Shown here one piece after another: positions 43,486 through 55,152 of a stretch of 64,000 bases of DNA. The translations under genes were made by a program, and so were the position numbers. This DNA comes from Darksidea phi (taxonomy: Eukaryota; Ascomycota; Dothideomycetes; Pleosporales; Lentitheciaceae). The notes below the pieces were generated by a model. The model did not search any database, was not told the origin of the DNA, and was given only the letters and a program-made list of their open reading frames with translations. The stretch lies in the NCBI GenBank assembly GCA_030770425.1, contig JASJFT010000133.1, positions 1-64,000 of the forward strand, read 5' to 3'. The stretch's first letter is position 1; each line of letters starts with the position of its first letter.

Positions 43486-46130
43486 TCACGTGTACAAGCT
43501 TCTGTTGGCTGCAATAGCGTGAGACATGACTCTAGCGAACCGGCCAGGCACGTCCTTGTCCTCTTTTGCCGTCTTAATGGCTGTTAAGATCTTCTTGATA
43601 CCGACTCCTACCTCTACGCTGCCTGTATTTTCCTGTATCTTTCCGATAGCACGCTGCTGATCGCGATCCGAAAATGCCCCTGAGCCCTGTAAGATGTGGA
43701 CAAGTTCGGCTTGCGTGTTGACGTTTGGCACTGCGATCTCTGCATCGAACCTGCTGAACAAATCAAGCCGATTAAGTACTGACCGCTCGGTCATAGTCGC
43801 AAAAATTAACAGGCGGCGGTCCTGTGCTTGTTAGTCCGAGCGCCTTCAGCCTCCGAGGTAGATGCCAGCTTTTTGGCTTACCTTGGGCGGCTGCTTCGCA
43901 AGTAGAACTTTGAGTGCGACGAGCACTCTATTGCTAAAGACTGCTCCAATAGGTACCCAGTCAATGAGCAGTTCAACATTGTCAATAACAATGATACTGA
44001 GAGGGCTCTTGTAGGCGTCTCGGAATGTCTTATCGAGCTGCTGTACCTTCTGCATCTCGCTGAAGCCAACCATGTCCTCAGGCGATATAAGTTTAATGAA
44101 CGGAAATTTCGAGTCAATAGCCATTTTCGCTGCCAGCGCGGTCTTGCCACTACCTGGTGGTCCGTGTACGGCAATAGAGAGAAGTGGTGTTGAACCCTTA
44201 CGGACTTGGTTGATATAGAGCCTTGCTTCTCCGAGTATATCGTTGATAAATGGGGAGAAATGTACGATGCCGTCGAGTAGACGTTTCCCGAGTTCCTCTT
44301 CTGCTGCGCCAAAGAGCGGCTTCACCTCTTCGAGCGCGTTCAGGAAGTCAAAACGAGTGACCTATGTTGGACAATAAGATTAGCTCAGCTCATCCAGAGG
44401 GGCATCAACGACTATTGGCTAGCAAAGGATCTGCATGGGCGTTGCGAAATGAAGCATTTGCGATCAACTGAAGAGCCACTTACCTTCATGTTTTCTACGT
44501 CAGGGTCGACAGAAGCCATGGTGCCAACTTTGATATGGCGGTTGAAAGCAAAGGACGAGGCTGCTTTGACTAGGCCATTGATTTCGGCACCTGAAAAATT
44601 CTTTGTCAGTTTGGCCAACTCTTCAACATCGATTATTAGCAGACATTTTAGTCGTATGAATCTTCAGGATCTGTGTACGGCCCGCCTCATCTGGAAGGGA
44701 GATTTCCATATGAACTTCAAGACGGCCAGCACGCAGTAGTGCTTCGTCAATCATATCCATCCTGTTAGTCATGCCAATAAGAAGAATGTTGTTCAGCTGG
44801 TCTACGCCATCGAGTTTCGAGAGCAGCTGATTGACAACACTGTCACCGACGCCAGTCCCGCCAGTCCCACCAGATCCTCTCTGCTTGCAGACGGCGTCCA
44901 GTTCATCAAAGATAATAACATGCAAGCCGCTCTCGTCGCCTTTCTCTTTGTACTCCTTCTCTGCATCGGCAAAGAGTTTTCGGATATTCTCTTCGGATTG
45001 ACCAACATACTTATTTAGCACCTCAGGTCCGTTGATAACTTTGGGCTCTCTGGTATTTAGCATCTTGCCAATCTGGCGTGCTATCAAGGTCTTGCCTGTT
45101 CCTGGCGGGCCGAAAAGAAGAATACCTCGTACGTGCTGGATACCAAGCTTTTCCACGAGACCAGGTGGGAAGATCCGAGAAGCAAAAGCCCTCCGAAAAA
45201 TAGCACTGAATTCCGTATCCAGGCCGCCAATGCCCATGTCTTCGAATTTGAACCCCGGCTGAACTAGAGAGTTGGCAGGACGCCTACTGGAAGCCTTCAA
45301 TTTAATCGGGGTTCGCGCATCCTTGGAGAAGTCGGCTTGAGTGTGCAGTGTGAGGATGCCTCGGGCATTAGGGTCTGTAGAAGCGGATTCCGCTCTCTCC
45401 ATGGATAGATCGATGAGTTGAACAGTCCGTATCGACAATCTGAGAACAGTGTTTTTAACGTCCATAAGCAGTTGTTGTCCAGGCGCAAGGACCTGGTTCT
45501 CGAAGTTCTGCGGGTGGCCTGGTCAGCACCACCATATCGCGGATGATTGCAGCCAACGTACCTTCTTAAAAAGCGCTCCAAGCTCTTCTTGATCATATAG
45601 CGTTTCGGTTGTCTTCCTTGTAGCAAATCCAACCTCAACTTCAACGTTTCCCAGGTATGAGTGGCCGCCCTGAGCAAACGCATCGTAAGGTTCGACAGCA
45701 ACGACGTCTTGGGGACCGAGCGAGATGCCTGCCCATGTTCTCTGCGCATCCGTCAAGCCAATCTCGCCGGGACGGCAGCCCTCAGTAGGCCGCGCGGAGA
45801 GGACGTAGTTGTGTTTGACCCGTATGTAGATGGCGGAGCCGTCCCGCGAGGGCGGAAAATCTTGTGGAGAAACGGCCGCTCTGTGCGAAGTGATTATCAG
45901 TAGGAGCTCTGCGACATATTGTGCCAAGGGGGGCCATACAGGTTGCCGAATGCATAGGCGTTGCCTCCAGGGCTTTTGATGGGGCGAAGCTGAACAGGTC
46001 TTTCGTAGCCCGCGCCTGGTGGAGGCCCCGGTGTAGGCATACGCTGGTCGTAGCCTTGAGGCGGCGGTTGCTGCTGCTGTGGTCGACGGTATCCGTCGTT
46101 GCGCGCGGGAGGACGTGGTGAGCTGAGCAT
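43486..46130 (-). CDS. Vesicular-fusion ATPase SEC18/NSF (frameshifted)
   Basis: Exons on the minus strand are 46,130-45,940, 45,880-45,562, 45,507-44,484, 44,361-43,882 and 43,821-43,486, with introns of 59, 54, 122 and 60 bp. The product is the AAA ATPase that disassembles SNARE complexes. It has a Pro/Gln-rich N-terminus, an N domain ([14 protein letters not shown]), a D1 Walker A GPPGTGKT, Walker [15 protein letters not shown], and the D2 loop [15 protein letters not shown]. The third exon is 1,024 nt, one more than a multiple of three. After KMSANN near 44,635 the frame must shift for [14 protein letters not shown] to follow, and a few residues expected between them are missing. D1 reads LLRAGRL where LLRPGRL is usual. 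Either a recent pseudogene or duplicate, or a sequence error. Confidence 0.8.
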
Positions 46131-47440
46131 GGCGAAAGAAGTCTCACTGTGCCATTCTTAGGTTATACAGAAGCAGCCAAGGACACGTATGGGAAGAAGG
46201 CAGCAGTAATAACGGCCCGCAGCATCGAACGGGACCGTGGTACTAGTAGAGGGCAGCGCCGTCTGATGGCGACGCAGGGTTGCGTGGAATAACGTCAAAA
46301 AGTCGGGAATGTCCGCTGCTTGTGTCGTCGTGGTTTCATTGGGGTCAGCTTTCGTGAGGCTGAATGGTTGGACTGAAGCTTGGACCAATCACCGTACGCC
46401 GCCGCTCCGACCTGCGTGACAACCAATCAATATCCACACTTCGAGCCTTCTCCCTCCGGAGAGTCTCAAGGACCACCGCAAGCGACATAGGAACTTTCAG
46501 AGCCGATCCCAATCTCCACTTCCACTTACGTGAACGCCAACTGAGCGTGTAATCTCTGCCGCTTGGTTGTATCGTTCCAGGCTCAGAACCGGACGGAGCT
46601 TTCCGTCTGTTTCCGCTCATTCTCACCGGTCATACCCTCACCCTGCAGCGGGACGTTGGAGAAAGATAAGTAGACGCGTGAAAGAGATTCCACTTTCAGC
46701 GGGTCATACTTCCTTTCGATAACAAGGGCCTCTGCTTGTATGCAGTAGCATGTTATTGGCGCATCGTGAAACGCGACCCCCATGTCATGGCTTAAGCTGT
46801 GCTTCCCACAAAGAAAAGGCAAACACGCTCAGCCGGTTGACCTCTAGCTCCGCAAACCACCTTGCTGCTCCGCTTTGTCCCGGTTGGTTGGTTGATGTTC
46901 TCTCCCATATCGAAGTGTGGATATGTTCCTGTCTCGGGCCCCTTCTCAATGGAAACGAAATGATCGGGCTGAGCGTCTCCTCATCGATGAGGTAACGAAG
47001 CGGGCACCTTGCAGCGCCGGCTGAGTCACAACCCGTTAGAAAGCCCATTGCGAGGGAAACGGTTCGCGAACGCCCTTTGTCACCAAAGACGACCAGCAGC
47101 GTCATGCGTGTTAAAGTAGCGGTGCAGGGCATTGTTTACTGTCTGTGCACGCTAGCGCTAGCGCTAGCCGGCCTATTCAATCCAAATCTCCTACACCAAC
47201 TTTTAATCGACGCGAACAACTCCGAACACGGAAATTTTGTACGTCGGTCCTAGCCGAAAACAGAAACATATACAGAAGTAGCTTAGACTCATCGGCGAAT
47301 AAATTTCTATGAATAGGATATGCTTTTCCCAAAAGCAGTACGCGAACGGGTCCGGACTAGCGCCATACACATGTTCTCGTGGCGCATCCTAGTCAACCCT
47401 CCACACTTATAGGCGCTTCCATCCCGCAATTACAATCGAC
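46131..47440. other. Divergent intergenic region
   Basis: Spacer between SEC18 (minus) and the DUF7924-like gene (plus). It contains a perfect 18-bp palindrome, gctagcgctagcgctagc, at 47,151-47,168. Several open frames on both strands have no recognisable content. Confidence 0.5.
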
Positions 47441-49203
47441 ATGGCTAGCGGTTCAGCACCTCTAGCCGCTCAAAGGAGACGGCGTGTGCCAACAACTGTC
47501 AGACCCCAAACGCATCGAGGTCATATCAGCAAAGCCACCACATTGCGACGAAGTGCGCGTATCGCAAAGAAATCCCCGGCTGAGGAGAGGCCCAGGTCTC
47601 AGGCACATTCTGAACAGGCATGCTTACACCAATCTCCATCGTTGTCGACAACCTAACATAGTTTGTGAAGAATGTCGCGAATCCTCAACCGGTCCAGAAA
47701 CGGGCTGTCAAGGTGAACTCGTCGCAACAAAGACGTAGAAGTCTACGCCTTCAAACCGCCAATCCTACCCAGACACAGTCCATGTCCGCCCGGCGGCTTA
47801 AGGCGCCAACGCGTCCTCGAGAAGAAGCCGAAGCTCCGTCGTCCTACGCATCTTCAAACCCATCACGACCGTTTGCGAATGCATTAAGCATGGCTCGGAT
47901 TGAGTACTGGACGAAGAACGGAACCTGGCCGACAGTGGAACAAGAGAAGACATTGGATCGAGTTCGAGCGCGCTTCAGCCCCGGCTTAGATATGGAAACG
48001 GCCCAGACTCGAAGCAATCAACAACCGCAGGATCAGAAGAGTGCGCCGTATAGTCATGCACAGTTTGAAACAGAATTGGAGAGGTGTAACAGCTTTATGG
48101 AAGAGTCCGAAGAAGGCATTAGCGCTCAAAGCGAAAGGCTTTGCGAGATGCTCATGAAAACACCGCAGTCATCACCTGAACATACTCTTTTCTCCGACGA
48201 TAACCTGTACAAGAAGACGTGCAAGAGACTTGTGAACGAGAACGAGACTAAGGTGATCCGCGATATTGCACAGCTCATTGTTCCTTCAGCTGAGGTACTT
48301 GCCGACAGGGGTGTCGAACACCTAAACATTGTTCGAGAGACTACCAACGCAACCTGGCTTAACGCTATCCCTTATCTCAGAGCTCCTGATTGTCGTCCTG
48401 GTCCTCGTCCGCAGCCTGACTTTGGCGTTGGATTTAAGGAAGAGGCATTTAACCAGGAACGGCTTGAAAAGCTGCGACCTTATATCGGCAATACGCGTAC
48501 TGATTCCTCCTTATTTGCAGCCACGTATAATATGTATTTTCCCTTTCTCACCAGCGAAGTCAAAGGCGCAAACATCGCACTTGGTATTGCTGATCGACAG
48601 AACGCTCACACTCAATCCGGCATATTACGTGGTCTGACTGAACTCTTCACCCTTACAGGCCAGCAGGACAAACTACATCGGGAAATTAGCAGCTTTTCAA
48701 TCTCCCACGATCAAAGGGAGATAAGAATCTACGGGCATTACGCTACTGTTAATGGGAAAGAGGTCAAGTTCTACCGACATCCAATTACCGAATATATCCT
48801 CACGTCGTCAACACAAGCAGTTCCAAGGTGGCAGGCATATACTGTTGTCCGCAATATCTACGATTTATGGCTTCCTGGTCACTTTAAACGAATCTGTTCC
48901 GCCATCGATGAGATCCCTGCTGGATTAGATTTCCAACTTTCCGAGCTGTCACAGTCAGCACACGCTAGACCACGTGCAGGACCAGGTTCATTACGCTCAG
49001 GGCCAGTTTCATTACGCTCAGGGCCAGGTTCATCACACCCAAGGCGAGCTTCATTACGCTCAGCACGGGCTTCATCAGGCTCAGAACTGCCCGCGCTAGT
49101 TGAGGATTCCTACTACTTATCCGATGCAGCAGACCCAACGGCCCGGTCCGAGTCAAGCAACTCCAAGAAGAAGAAGAAGAGGAAGAGGAAGAAGAAGATG
49201 TAA
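47441..49203 (+). CDS. DUF7924-like protein, possible PD-(D/E)XK fold
   Basis: The main open stretch, 47,662-49,203, has no ATG at its start. An upstream ATG frame from 47,441 carries a basic LRRSARIAKK segment typical of these proteins, so at least one intron lies between about 47,560 and 47,670; I could not fix its borders. The core has PQPDFGVGF (Asp codon 48,418-48,420) and FLTSEVKG (Glu 48,556-48,558, Lys 48,562-48,564), spaced like a PD-(D/E)XK nuclease centre. ISHDQREIRIYGHYA and YDLWLPGHFKRICSAIDEIP follow. The tail has serial SLRSGP-like repeats (48,976-49,080) and ends in a Lys/Arg run suggesting nuclear targeting. Such proteins are numerous in Pezizomycotina and their role is unknown. 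Nuclease activity is inference from residue pattern only. Confidence 0.7.
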
Positions 49204-49709
49204 AGACTTGCATCACAATCGACACAGGGCTTGGGTATGGGTCATTTGGCCCTTTGCGTACGATCCGTTTATGTATGCCTAGCGGGGGATTCAGATGGTC
49301 TATTCTATAACGAAGTCTTGATTTATGTCCTTGGATTTGTATGACGACAGTCTCTTTCGTAAGCTCCACACGGAACAGAATAGCATTTGGTACCCAGCAG
49401 ACATTTTCTCAATCTTCATCCTCTGTACGGAATGATGCACCACCACGCTCATGAATGTCCCATACAAGTCGCTCAGACGCACCCTCAACGACTTCATAAG
49501 CTGCCATCAAAGCCGATCCGTATATCCGCCACATACACCTTCGCCCACATTTCCACCCAACATGACCCGCCCCATTCAAGCCATCGAATTCCTATCCCCC
49601 ACGTCGTGTATACCCACGGCCCTATCAACACCCTCCTCTTAGTACGCCCGTGTTGTACCGGACACGTCTCCCGTAAAGGCGCCTTGACGCGTTCTCTACG
49701 CGAGCCAGT

Positions 49710-49712
<3 letters not shown>

Positions 49713-49746
<34 letters not shown>

Positions 49747-49859
49747 GGGGGGGGGGGGGGGGGTGTGGGGGGGGGGTGGGGGTTGGGGGNNNNNNNNNNA
49801 AAATTTAATATTTTTAATATTTAATTTTTTTTATTAAATTTTTTTATAAATAATTAATA

Positions 49860-49892
<33 letters not shown>

Positions 49893-49894
49893 TT

Positions 49895-49930
<36 letters not shown>
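49713..49930. other. Homopolymer-flanked assembly gap (N at 49,790-49,799)
   Basis: A run of 33 T (49,713-49,745) is followed by a G-rich run to 49,789, ten N, then A/T-only sequence with long T runs to 49,930. The N block has an arbitrary length, so the true distance is unknown. Confidence 0.9.
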
Positions 49931-50021
49931 CGCGGTTGGAGGGTTTCGGGTCCTGGACCGGATTCCGGCGGCGATCCAGCGTTGCGTTCCTTCGCTTTTG
50001 ATATGGTCTCATAGAAAGATA

Positions 50022-50051
50022 GTTACGGTTACGGTTACGGTTACGGTTACG
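50022..50051 (+). repeat. Hexanucleotide repeat (GTTACG)5
   Basis: Five exact GTTACG units. It is superficially telomere-like but is not the fungal telomere unit TTAGGG. Confidence 0.9.
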
Positions 50052-50202
50052 GTTATTGTTGTACTCTTTGCTAGCTATCTTGTGGGTCCCACCCCCGTCT
50101 CGGTGCTAGGACGGGATTTGGTTATGGTGTTGCGTCGTCTGAAGGAGGTGTGGAGAACGTTGTGCTTGGGTTTGAGGGATGTTGGGTGTGTTGAGGACGG
50201 TT

Positions 50203-50238
50203 GTTATTGTTATCGTTATTGTTATCGTTATTGTTATC
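50203..50238 (+). repeat. 12-bp tandem repeat (gttattgttatc)3
   Basis: Three exact 12-bp units, followed by gtctta. Confidence 0.9.
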
Positions 50239-50695
50239 GTCTTACAGTACAAGATACAAGCGTCTGAGTTTGATAATATCCGCGTAATACACATATAGTG
50301 AGGTAAGGTACGCTAATCCAATGGTGGTGTTAGTTCACTGAGTTCCAGCACCAACCTCGCACGTTGATCACGTGCCTACGCGCGTTATTCGTGCGTACGA
50401 ATTGCCTCCTTGGCGATTCGCTACGCACGGAGCAACGCGCGATTCTTTCAGATAAAAGGGGTTTCTATCTGGAGTCCCTTTAGAGATATGATGAATTGAG
50501 CTTGTTTTACTTTTGTACCTTTTTCGTACGTACGTACACCCATCTGGTCATTAACTTGATCAAACCCCTATGGTTCTATCTCGAATGGAATATAGGCCAT
50601 TCAACAGGTGGACAATTTAGATGAAGTCATTCCTAAGAGAAAAGATGAGAGATGAGATCCCACATGGTATCGCTGGCGCTGCTGCCGCGTAGATG

Positions 50696-50723
50696 GATAG
50701 ATAGATAGATAGATAGATAGATA
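50696..50723 (+). repeat. GATA microsatellite, seven units
   Basis: Seven uninterrupted GATA units. Confidence 0.9.
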
Positions 50724-51535
50724 GTGAGCAAGCAAGTAGTAAGTAAATGACCTGCGCCCCCTGAGTAAGTACGCCAATGCAGCAACACACCAACGCTCAA
50801 ACACCCAATCCCGATATTCCATATACCATATACAATATATACGAAACAACAGGAACAAACTCCACCCAACCGAAAAGAAATATTCCCCCCCTCTAGATTC
50901 GAAGTTCGAGGCCTGGAGGGAGAGTAGTGGGGAAAAAGATATAGTTCAAAGTTTGGGTTTCGGAATGGAATGGAATGAAAGGGATGAAAGGGAGGTCTTT
51001 CCCCCCGCCCCACCTACCCTCTCTCCCTCTTTTTCGTTCATCCGTTCCTTCATTCTTTCATTCGTTCATCCGTTCCTTCCTTCATTCCTTTCTTCCCAAC
51101 ATAACAACACACCACACCACACGTATCAAGTTATTTTTCTTCGGCGGGTTTGTATAATAGATCGATTCTTCAGGTTTTCAGGGAGTCATGTATGTATGTA
51201 TGTACGTATGTATATATGCGTAAAGAAATATCAATCATGACAGCCATTGATCAAAATTTGATCAGAAGATAAAGGGCAAAAGATGAAAACGATAAGCGAT
51301 TGGATTGATTCGTAAGAGCAAAGAGCAAAGAAAAAAACGTATACGGTTTTGCATGAGCAAAGATGCCAATCTATCACAGGTCCCGCCGCAGAATGCGATG
51401 CTCGGAAAAAGCAGAGACCGCCCAATGCAAATATTTTTGGAGGGTGTCGCGAAGCCCTGAGAGAGAGAGGAAAAAAAGAAAAAGCAAAATGCCTCCGCTT
51501 GCCGCAGATGACTACCAACCAACGGATGCATGGGC

Positions 51536-53691
51536 CTAGGTCGGCATCTCCATGATCTTGCCCGGGTTCATGAGCCAATGCGGGTCCAAGGCGCCTTTGA
51601 TGCTTTTCATGACGTTGATGGTGTCGAGGCCCAGCTCCTTGAGAAGCGAGTCCTTTTTGCCCAGTCCGATGCCGTGTTCGCCGGTGCAGGTCCCCTCCAT
51701 CTCCAGCGCGCGATCCACCATGTCTTTGATGCACTTTTCGACTGCGGCTCGCTCTTTGGGGTCTTTGCTGTTGTACATGATGCTTTCGTGGAAGTTGCCG
51801 TCGCCGATGTGTCCGAGGATGCTGGCGAAGAGGCCGAGGTCGTCCATCTCCTTCTTGGATATTTCTAGGGCGCTGTCAGCACGAGGGATGAATGGCGGGC
51901 CTGGTCGGGTGTACCTATAATGTCAGGAAGACGGGAGAGCGGCACTGCGACATCGGTCGACCAGACCTCGTGCCCCTCTTCGCGAAGCGCAAGCATGCTC
52001 CATAGCGACTCTTTACGGGCCGACCACAACGTCTTCTGCTCTTCAGCGTCGACGGCAAACTCAAAATCTCCGCTTTTGTGCGATCTGGCGATGGCCTTGA
52101 CGAGCTTTACGTTTTCCTGTACCTGTCATGCAGTTAGTTCCGTTCTAGGAAACGTGCGGACCCCGGGTGTCGGCTCACCCCTGCTCTCGTTCCCGAAAAC
52201 CTACCCCAGACATTAGCATCCAGACCTCGCATCCACACCCAGCATCCGGGCCGTCGACCATCACTCACTTGAAAAACATGGTGGGCACTTCTTTCCACTT
52301 CTTGGCCGTGGTGCCGGCCCGGTTGATTACCGCCATTTGCACCTCGTCCATGATTTCCATGGCCGCGACCGGGATCCCTGCGCGCATCACCTTGGATGCT
52401 GCAGCCGCCGCATCGCGGATCGTCGGAAAAGTCACAACCGCCACGCTAGTATCTTGCGGTATCACGGCCAACTTCAGCGTGATCTCCGTGACCAGGCCGA
52501 GCGTGCCCTCGGACCCGATGAAAAGATTGGTGAGGTTGTATCCAGCGGAAGATTTGCTGCTCGCATATCAGCAATTGCGCACTCCACGGAACGGCCTTGC
52601 TCATACCGGGGCCGGCGCCTGGTCTTGATGACGGTACCGTCGGCGAGGACCACGGTGAGATTGATCACCCAGTCCTTCATGGTCCCGTATCGTACAGCAT
52701 TTGTTCCACTGGTCCCACGATCAGCTCACAACTTGGCGTGTCTCGCATGCGCCCTCACCTGCAACTCGTTCCAACCATGCCGCCGATTCTAGCCTGTCGC
52801 AATGTGAGCCCTGCGCTCTAGGATCGTCGCCGATAAGCGAAACACAAGGCTGAAGCACGTACCGATGGGCCGGGGTCGACCGGGAAGAAAAGCCCGGAAT
52901 CCTTGATTTGCTCGTTGAGGCTCATCCAGGGCACGGAAGGCTGCACGACAACGTCCATACTAGCAGCTCCATGTCAGTCCACACGTGTAGGCGCTCTGGG
53001 CTTGTGGCTCTCGCTTACTCGTCGGCGTGCAGCGCCACGATCTTGTCCATGAAGGTGAAGTCGATGCTCATGCCTCCGTACGGAGCGGAAAAGTTGGCTT
53101 CCAAACTCGAGCCTCCCGAGTAGGGAACTTTGGGGGGGTTAGCACCAGACCGGGGCGAAAGCGCGTGGCTTCGTACTCATTGGGACTTTGTATTTGTTGC
53201 ATACTTTGGCAATTCGCGAGACTTCTTCGGTGGACTTGGGATACGCCACGGCGACGGGAAGCTGGTCGATGTTGATCGAGGACCACTCCGAGTAGCCGTG
53301 CAGCTGCAAGTCCTCGTCATCGGTGCTGATGGCATCGTCTCCGAGGGCAAAGCGCAGTTCCGAGATTGCCTGAGGGCCGAGTTAGCGAAACGGATGCTGG
53401 GGTTCGCTCCGCAGGACTTGCGTTTTCCAGCTCCGTCTTTGCCGCGTAGCGGGGTTTGTGGGAACGGTGCCACAGATATTGGAAGCGATGGGGCTCGTCG
53501 TGGACGCCGGCGACAAAGGCAGTGGTTCCGGTCAGGGCGGTGAAGAGAAGCACTCTGCTGGAGCTCCAGAAGGGCTGCGGAAGAGCGTTGGGACGAAGAG
53601 CGTGCTCGGCTCGGCCTGTCTGCGTGCGCGCGCCCCGCTTCAGGAACGGCGAGGCGAGCTCTCTGAGGCGCGCGGCCGGACGACGCAGCAT
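51536..53691 (-). CDS. Mitochondrial D-lactate dehydrogenase (cytochrome)
   Basis: Ten exons on the minus strand: 53,691-53,422, 53,369-53,177, 53,127-53,019, 52,959-52,863, 52,793-52,759, 52,708-52,607, 52,556-52,269, 52,200-52,179, 52,122-51,915 and 51,864-51,536. They total 1,653 nt, 550 residues, every junction in frame. The enzyme oxidises D-lactate to pyruvate with FAD and passes electrons to cytochrome c. An Arg-rich presequence and one membrane span ([17 protein letters not shown]) suggest the inner mitochondrial membrane. The FAD-binding region has [36 protein letters not shown] and [16 protein letters not shown]. The C-terminal cap has [12 protein letters not shown] and [13 protein letters not shown]. 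Intron 1 is GC-AG (GCAAGT donor) and exon 8 is only 22 nt. Confidence 0.9.
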
Positions 53692-55152
53692 GGCGAGTTT
53701 TTGCGTTCAGACTGAGTTCGGATGGTTTCCTACGGAGTCACGATGTCGGTTGCGCAAGGCGAGCGTAGGTGCAACCACCCGCGAAGGCCGACGGACGTAG
53801 GGAATGAAGACACGGCTCAACAGCACAGGGACAGGCCGACGGGGTACGCATTTTTGCAGTATAAATAGCGGGACGCTGGAGAGCACGACGAGGGCGGGGA
53901 GCGGACAGAGCTAGGGAGGCATTTGTGCTAGACGCAGTTGGCGCCCATGCTTCTCCAGGCCGGCGTGGACCACTCCCGCAGGCCAACGCACCAGCTATTA
54001 ACGCTCACAGCAGACTGCTCGTCAGAGCATCACGAGGGCTGGACCAGTGGCAGAGCGGCCGGCTGACATGGGACGGGACTGTCAGAGATTTCCGCCCCTG
54101 CGCGAGGGGGAGGGCTGCAGGATCAGCTGCAAGGGCGCCTGAAGAAGCAAAAGCAATTGCGGGGAAGCGTCATTAACAGAGGACAAGCGGAGGTGCTCCG
54201 CCGGCGGAGGGAAGCCATGGCGCATGGCGCATGGTGCATCGTCGCCATGGAAGAGGCCGTGTGTATGCATGCATGGCATGGGGAGCGTCGCGTGATGCCT
54301 CCTGGGGGGAGACATCTGGAGGCCTTTGATTTGCATCCCAACCGCACACACCGACGACGCCGGAGCCGTGGGCGTTGGGCCTGGCCTGAGTGCATCTCCG
54401 ACGAGAACGTTGCTTTTTGCCTCTGCCGGGGTCTGAGGGCGAGGCGGGCTGCCAGGCACGACGCCGGGCCCCGATGACGCTGCAGCCCGCGCCGCCTATC
54501 ATGGATGGCTGGAGGCTCGAGAGAGACGGGACTCGGCCGTGTCATCGCAACAGCAAAGCGGTGGGCCGTGGGTGGAGGGCTTGGCGACGACAATTGGGCG
54601 GCAGGTAGTACACATTACCCTCAAAAAACAAAAAGCACCCTGGCCGTGCATTGGCGGTGGATGCGGTGGATGCTGGGCGGCGGGCGTGTGTGGGGGGAGG
54701 GAGGCACAGATCGCGCCCTGCTCCCACACCACACGTACACGGCATCGCGACAACAAGGCCCCGTCGAAGCATCCGCGGAGTATCTGGTCTCTGAGCTGAG
54801 GCCCGCGATGGCGTGGGGGACGGGGGCGTGTTTCCCGGCGGCCTACTACGCGTCTACTGTGCGGCAGAGAAACTGGCTGCCCGAAAGGAAGAAAAGCACG
54901 CAAGACCCGCAGACGTCGGGCCGCCCAATCCGAGGACCGCACAACACCGCAGCACTCCTCATCTCCACCGCATCAGACCTGCAGGACCGGAATCGCCATC
55001 GTCGTCTGGACCGAAGCCGAGTGCGCCACGTCCGGAACGGTGCTCTGTCACAGCTTCGCTTAACAGATGAACCTCTACAACCAACCCCCGCATATATCGC
55101 CCGTCCCAGCGGCCCCGTCGCTCTCCATCCGTCTCATCAGAACACCAACACC
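53692..55152. other. Divergent GC-rich intergenic region
   Basis: 1.46-kb spacer between the D-lactate dehydrogenase gene (minus) and the coiled-coil gene (plus), holding both promoters. A TATA-like tataaatag lies at 53,860-53,868 but is not at a useful distance from either start. Long open frames on both strands arise from GC-rich composition and show no domain. Confidence 0.5.

Larger units (their letters stand above)
49204..51535. other. Low-complexity intergenic region
   Basis: No gene supported. It contains a 33-T run, a G-rich run, a 10-N gap and long T/A runs (49,713-49,930). A 6-bp GTTACG repeat lies at 50,022-50,051, a 12-bp repeat at 50,203-50,238, GATA units at about 50,696-50,723 and GTAT-type units at about 51,187-51,215. 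Imperfect TTC-rich repeats lie at about 51,035-51,095. Confidence 0.7.

Noticed and set aside
44600..44700. An intron in SEC18 that would repair the frame (gtacac...ag near 44,620-44,680)
   Set aside because: It would delete the conserved ILKIHTTKM segment, so a true frameshift is more likely.
50022..50051. Possible interstitial telomere repeat
   Set aside because: The unit is GTTACG, not TTAGGG or its complement; it is an ordinary microsatellite.
53760..55150. Several long open frames on both strands in the GC-rich spacer
   Set aside because: They overlap each other, are rich in Arg/Pro/Ala from GC bias, and match no family. The real gene starts at 55,153 with well-behaved splice sites.
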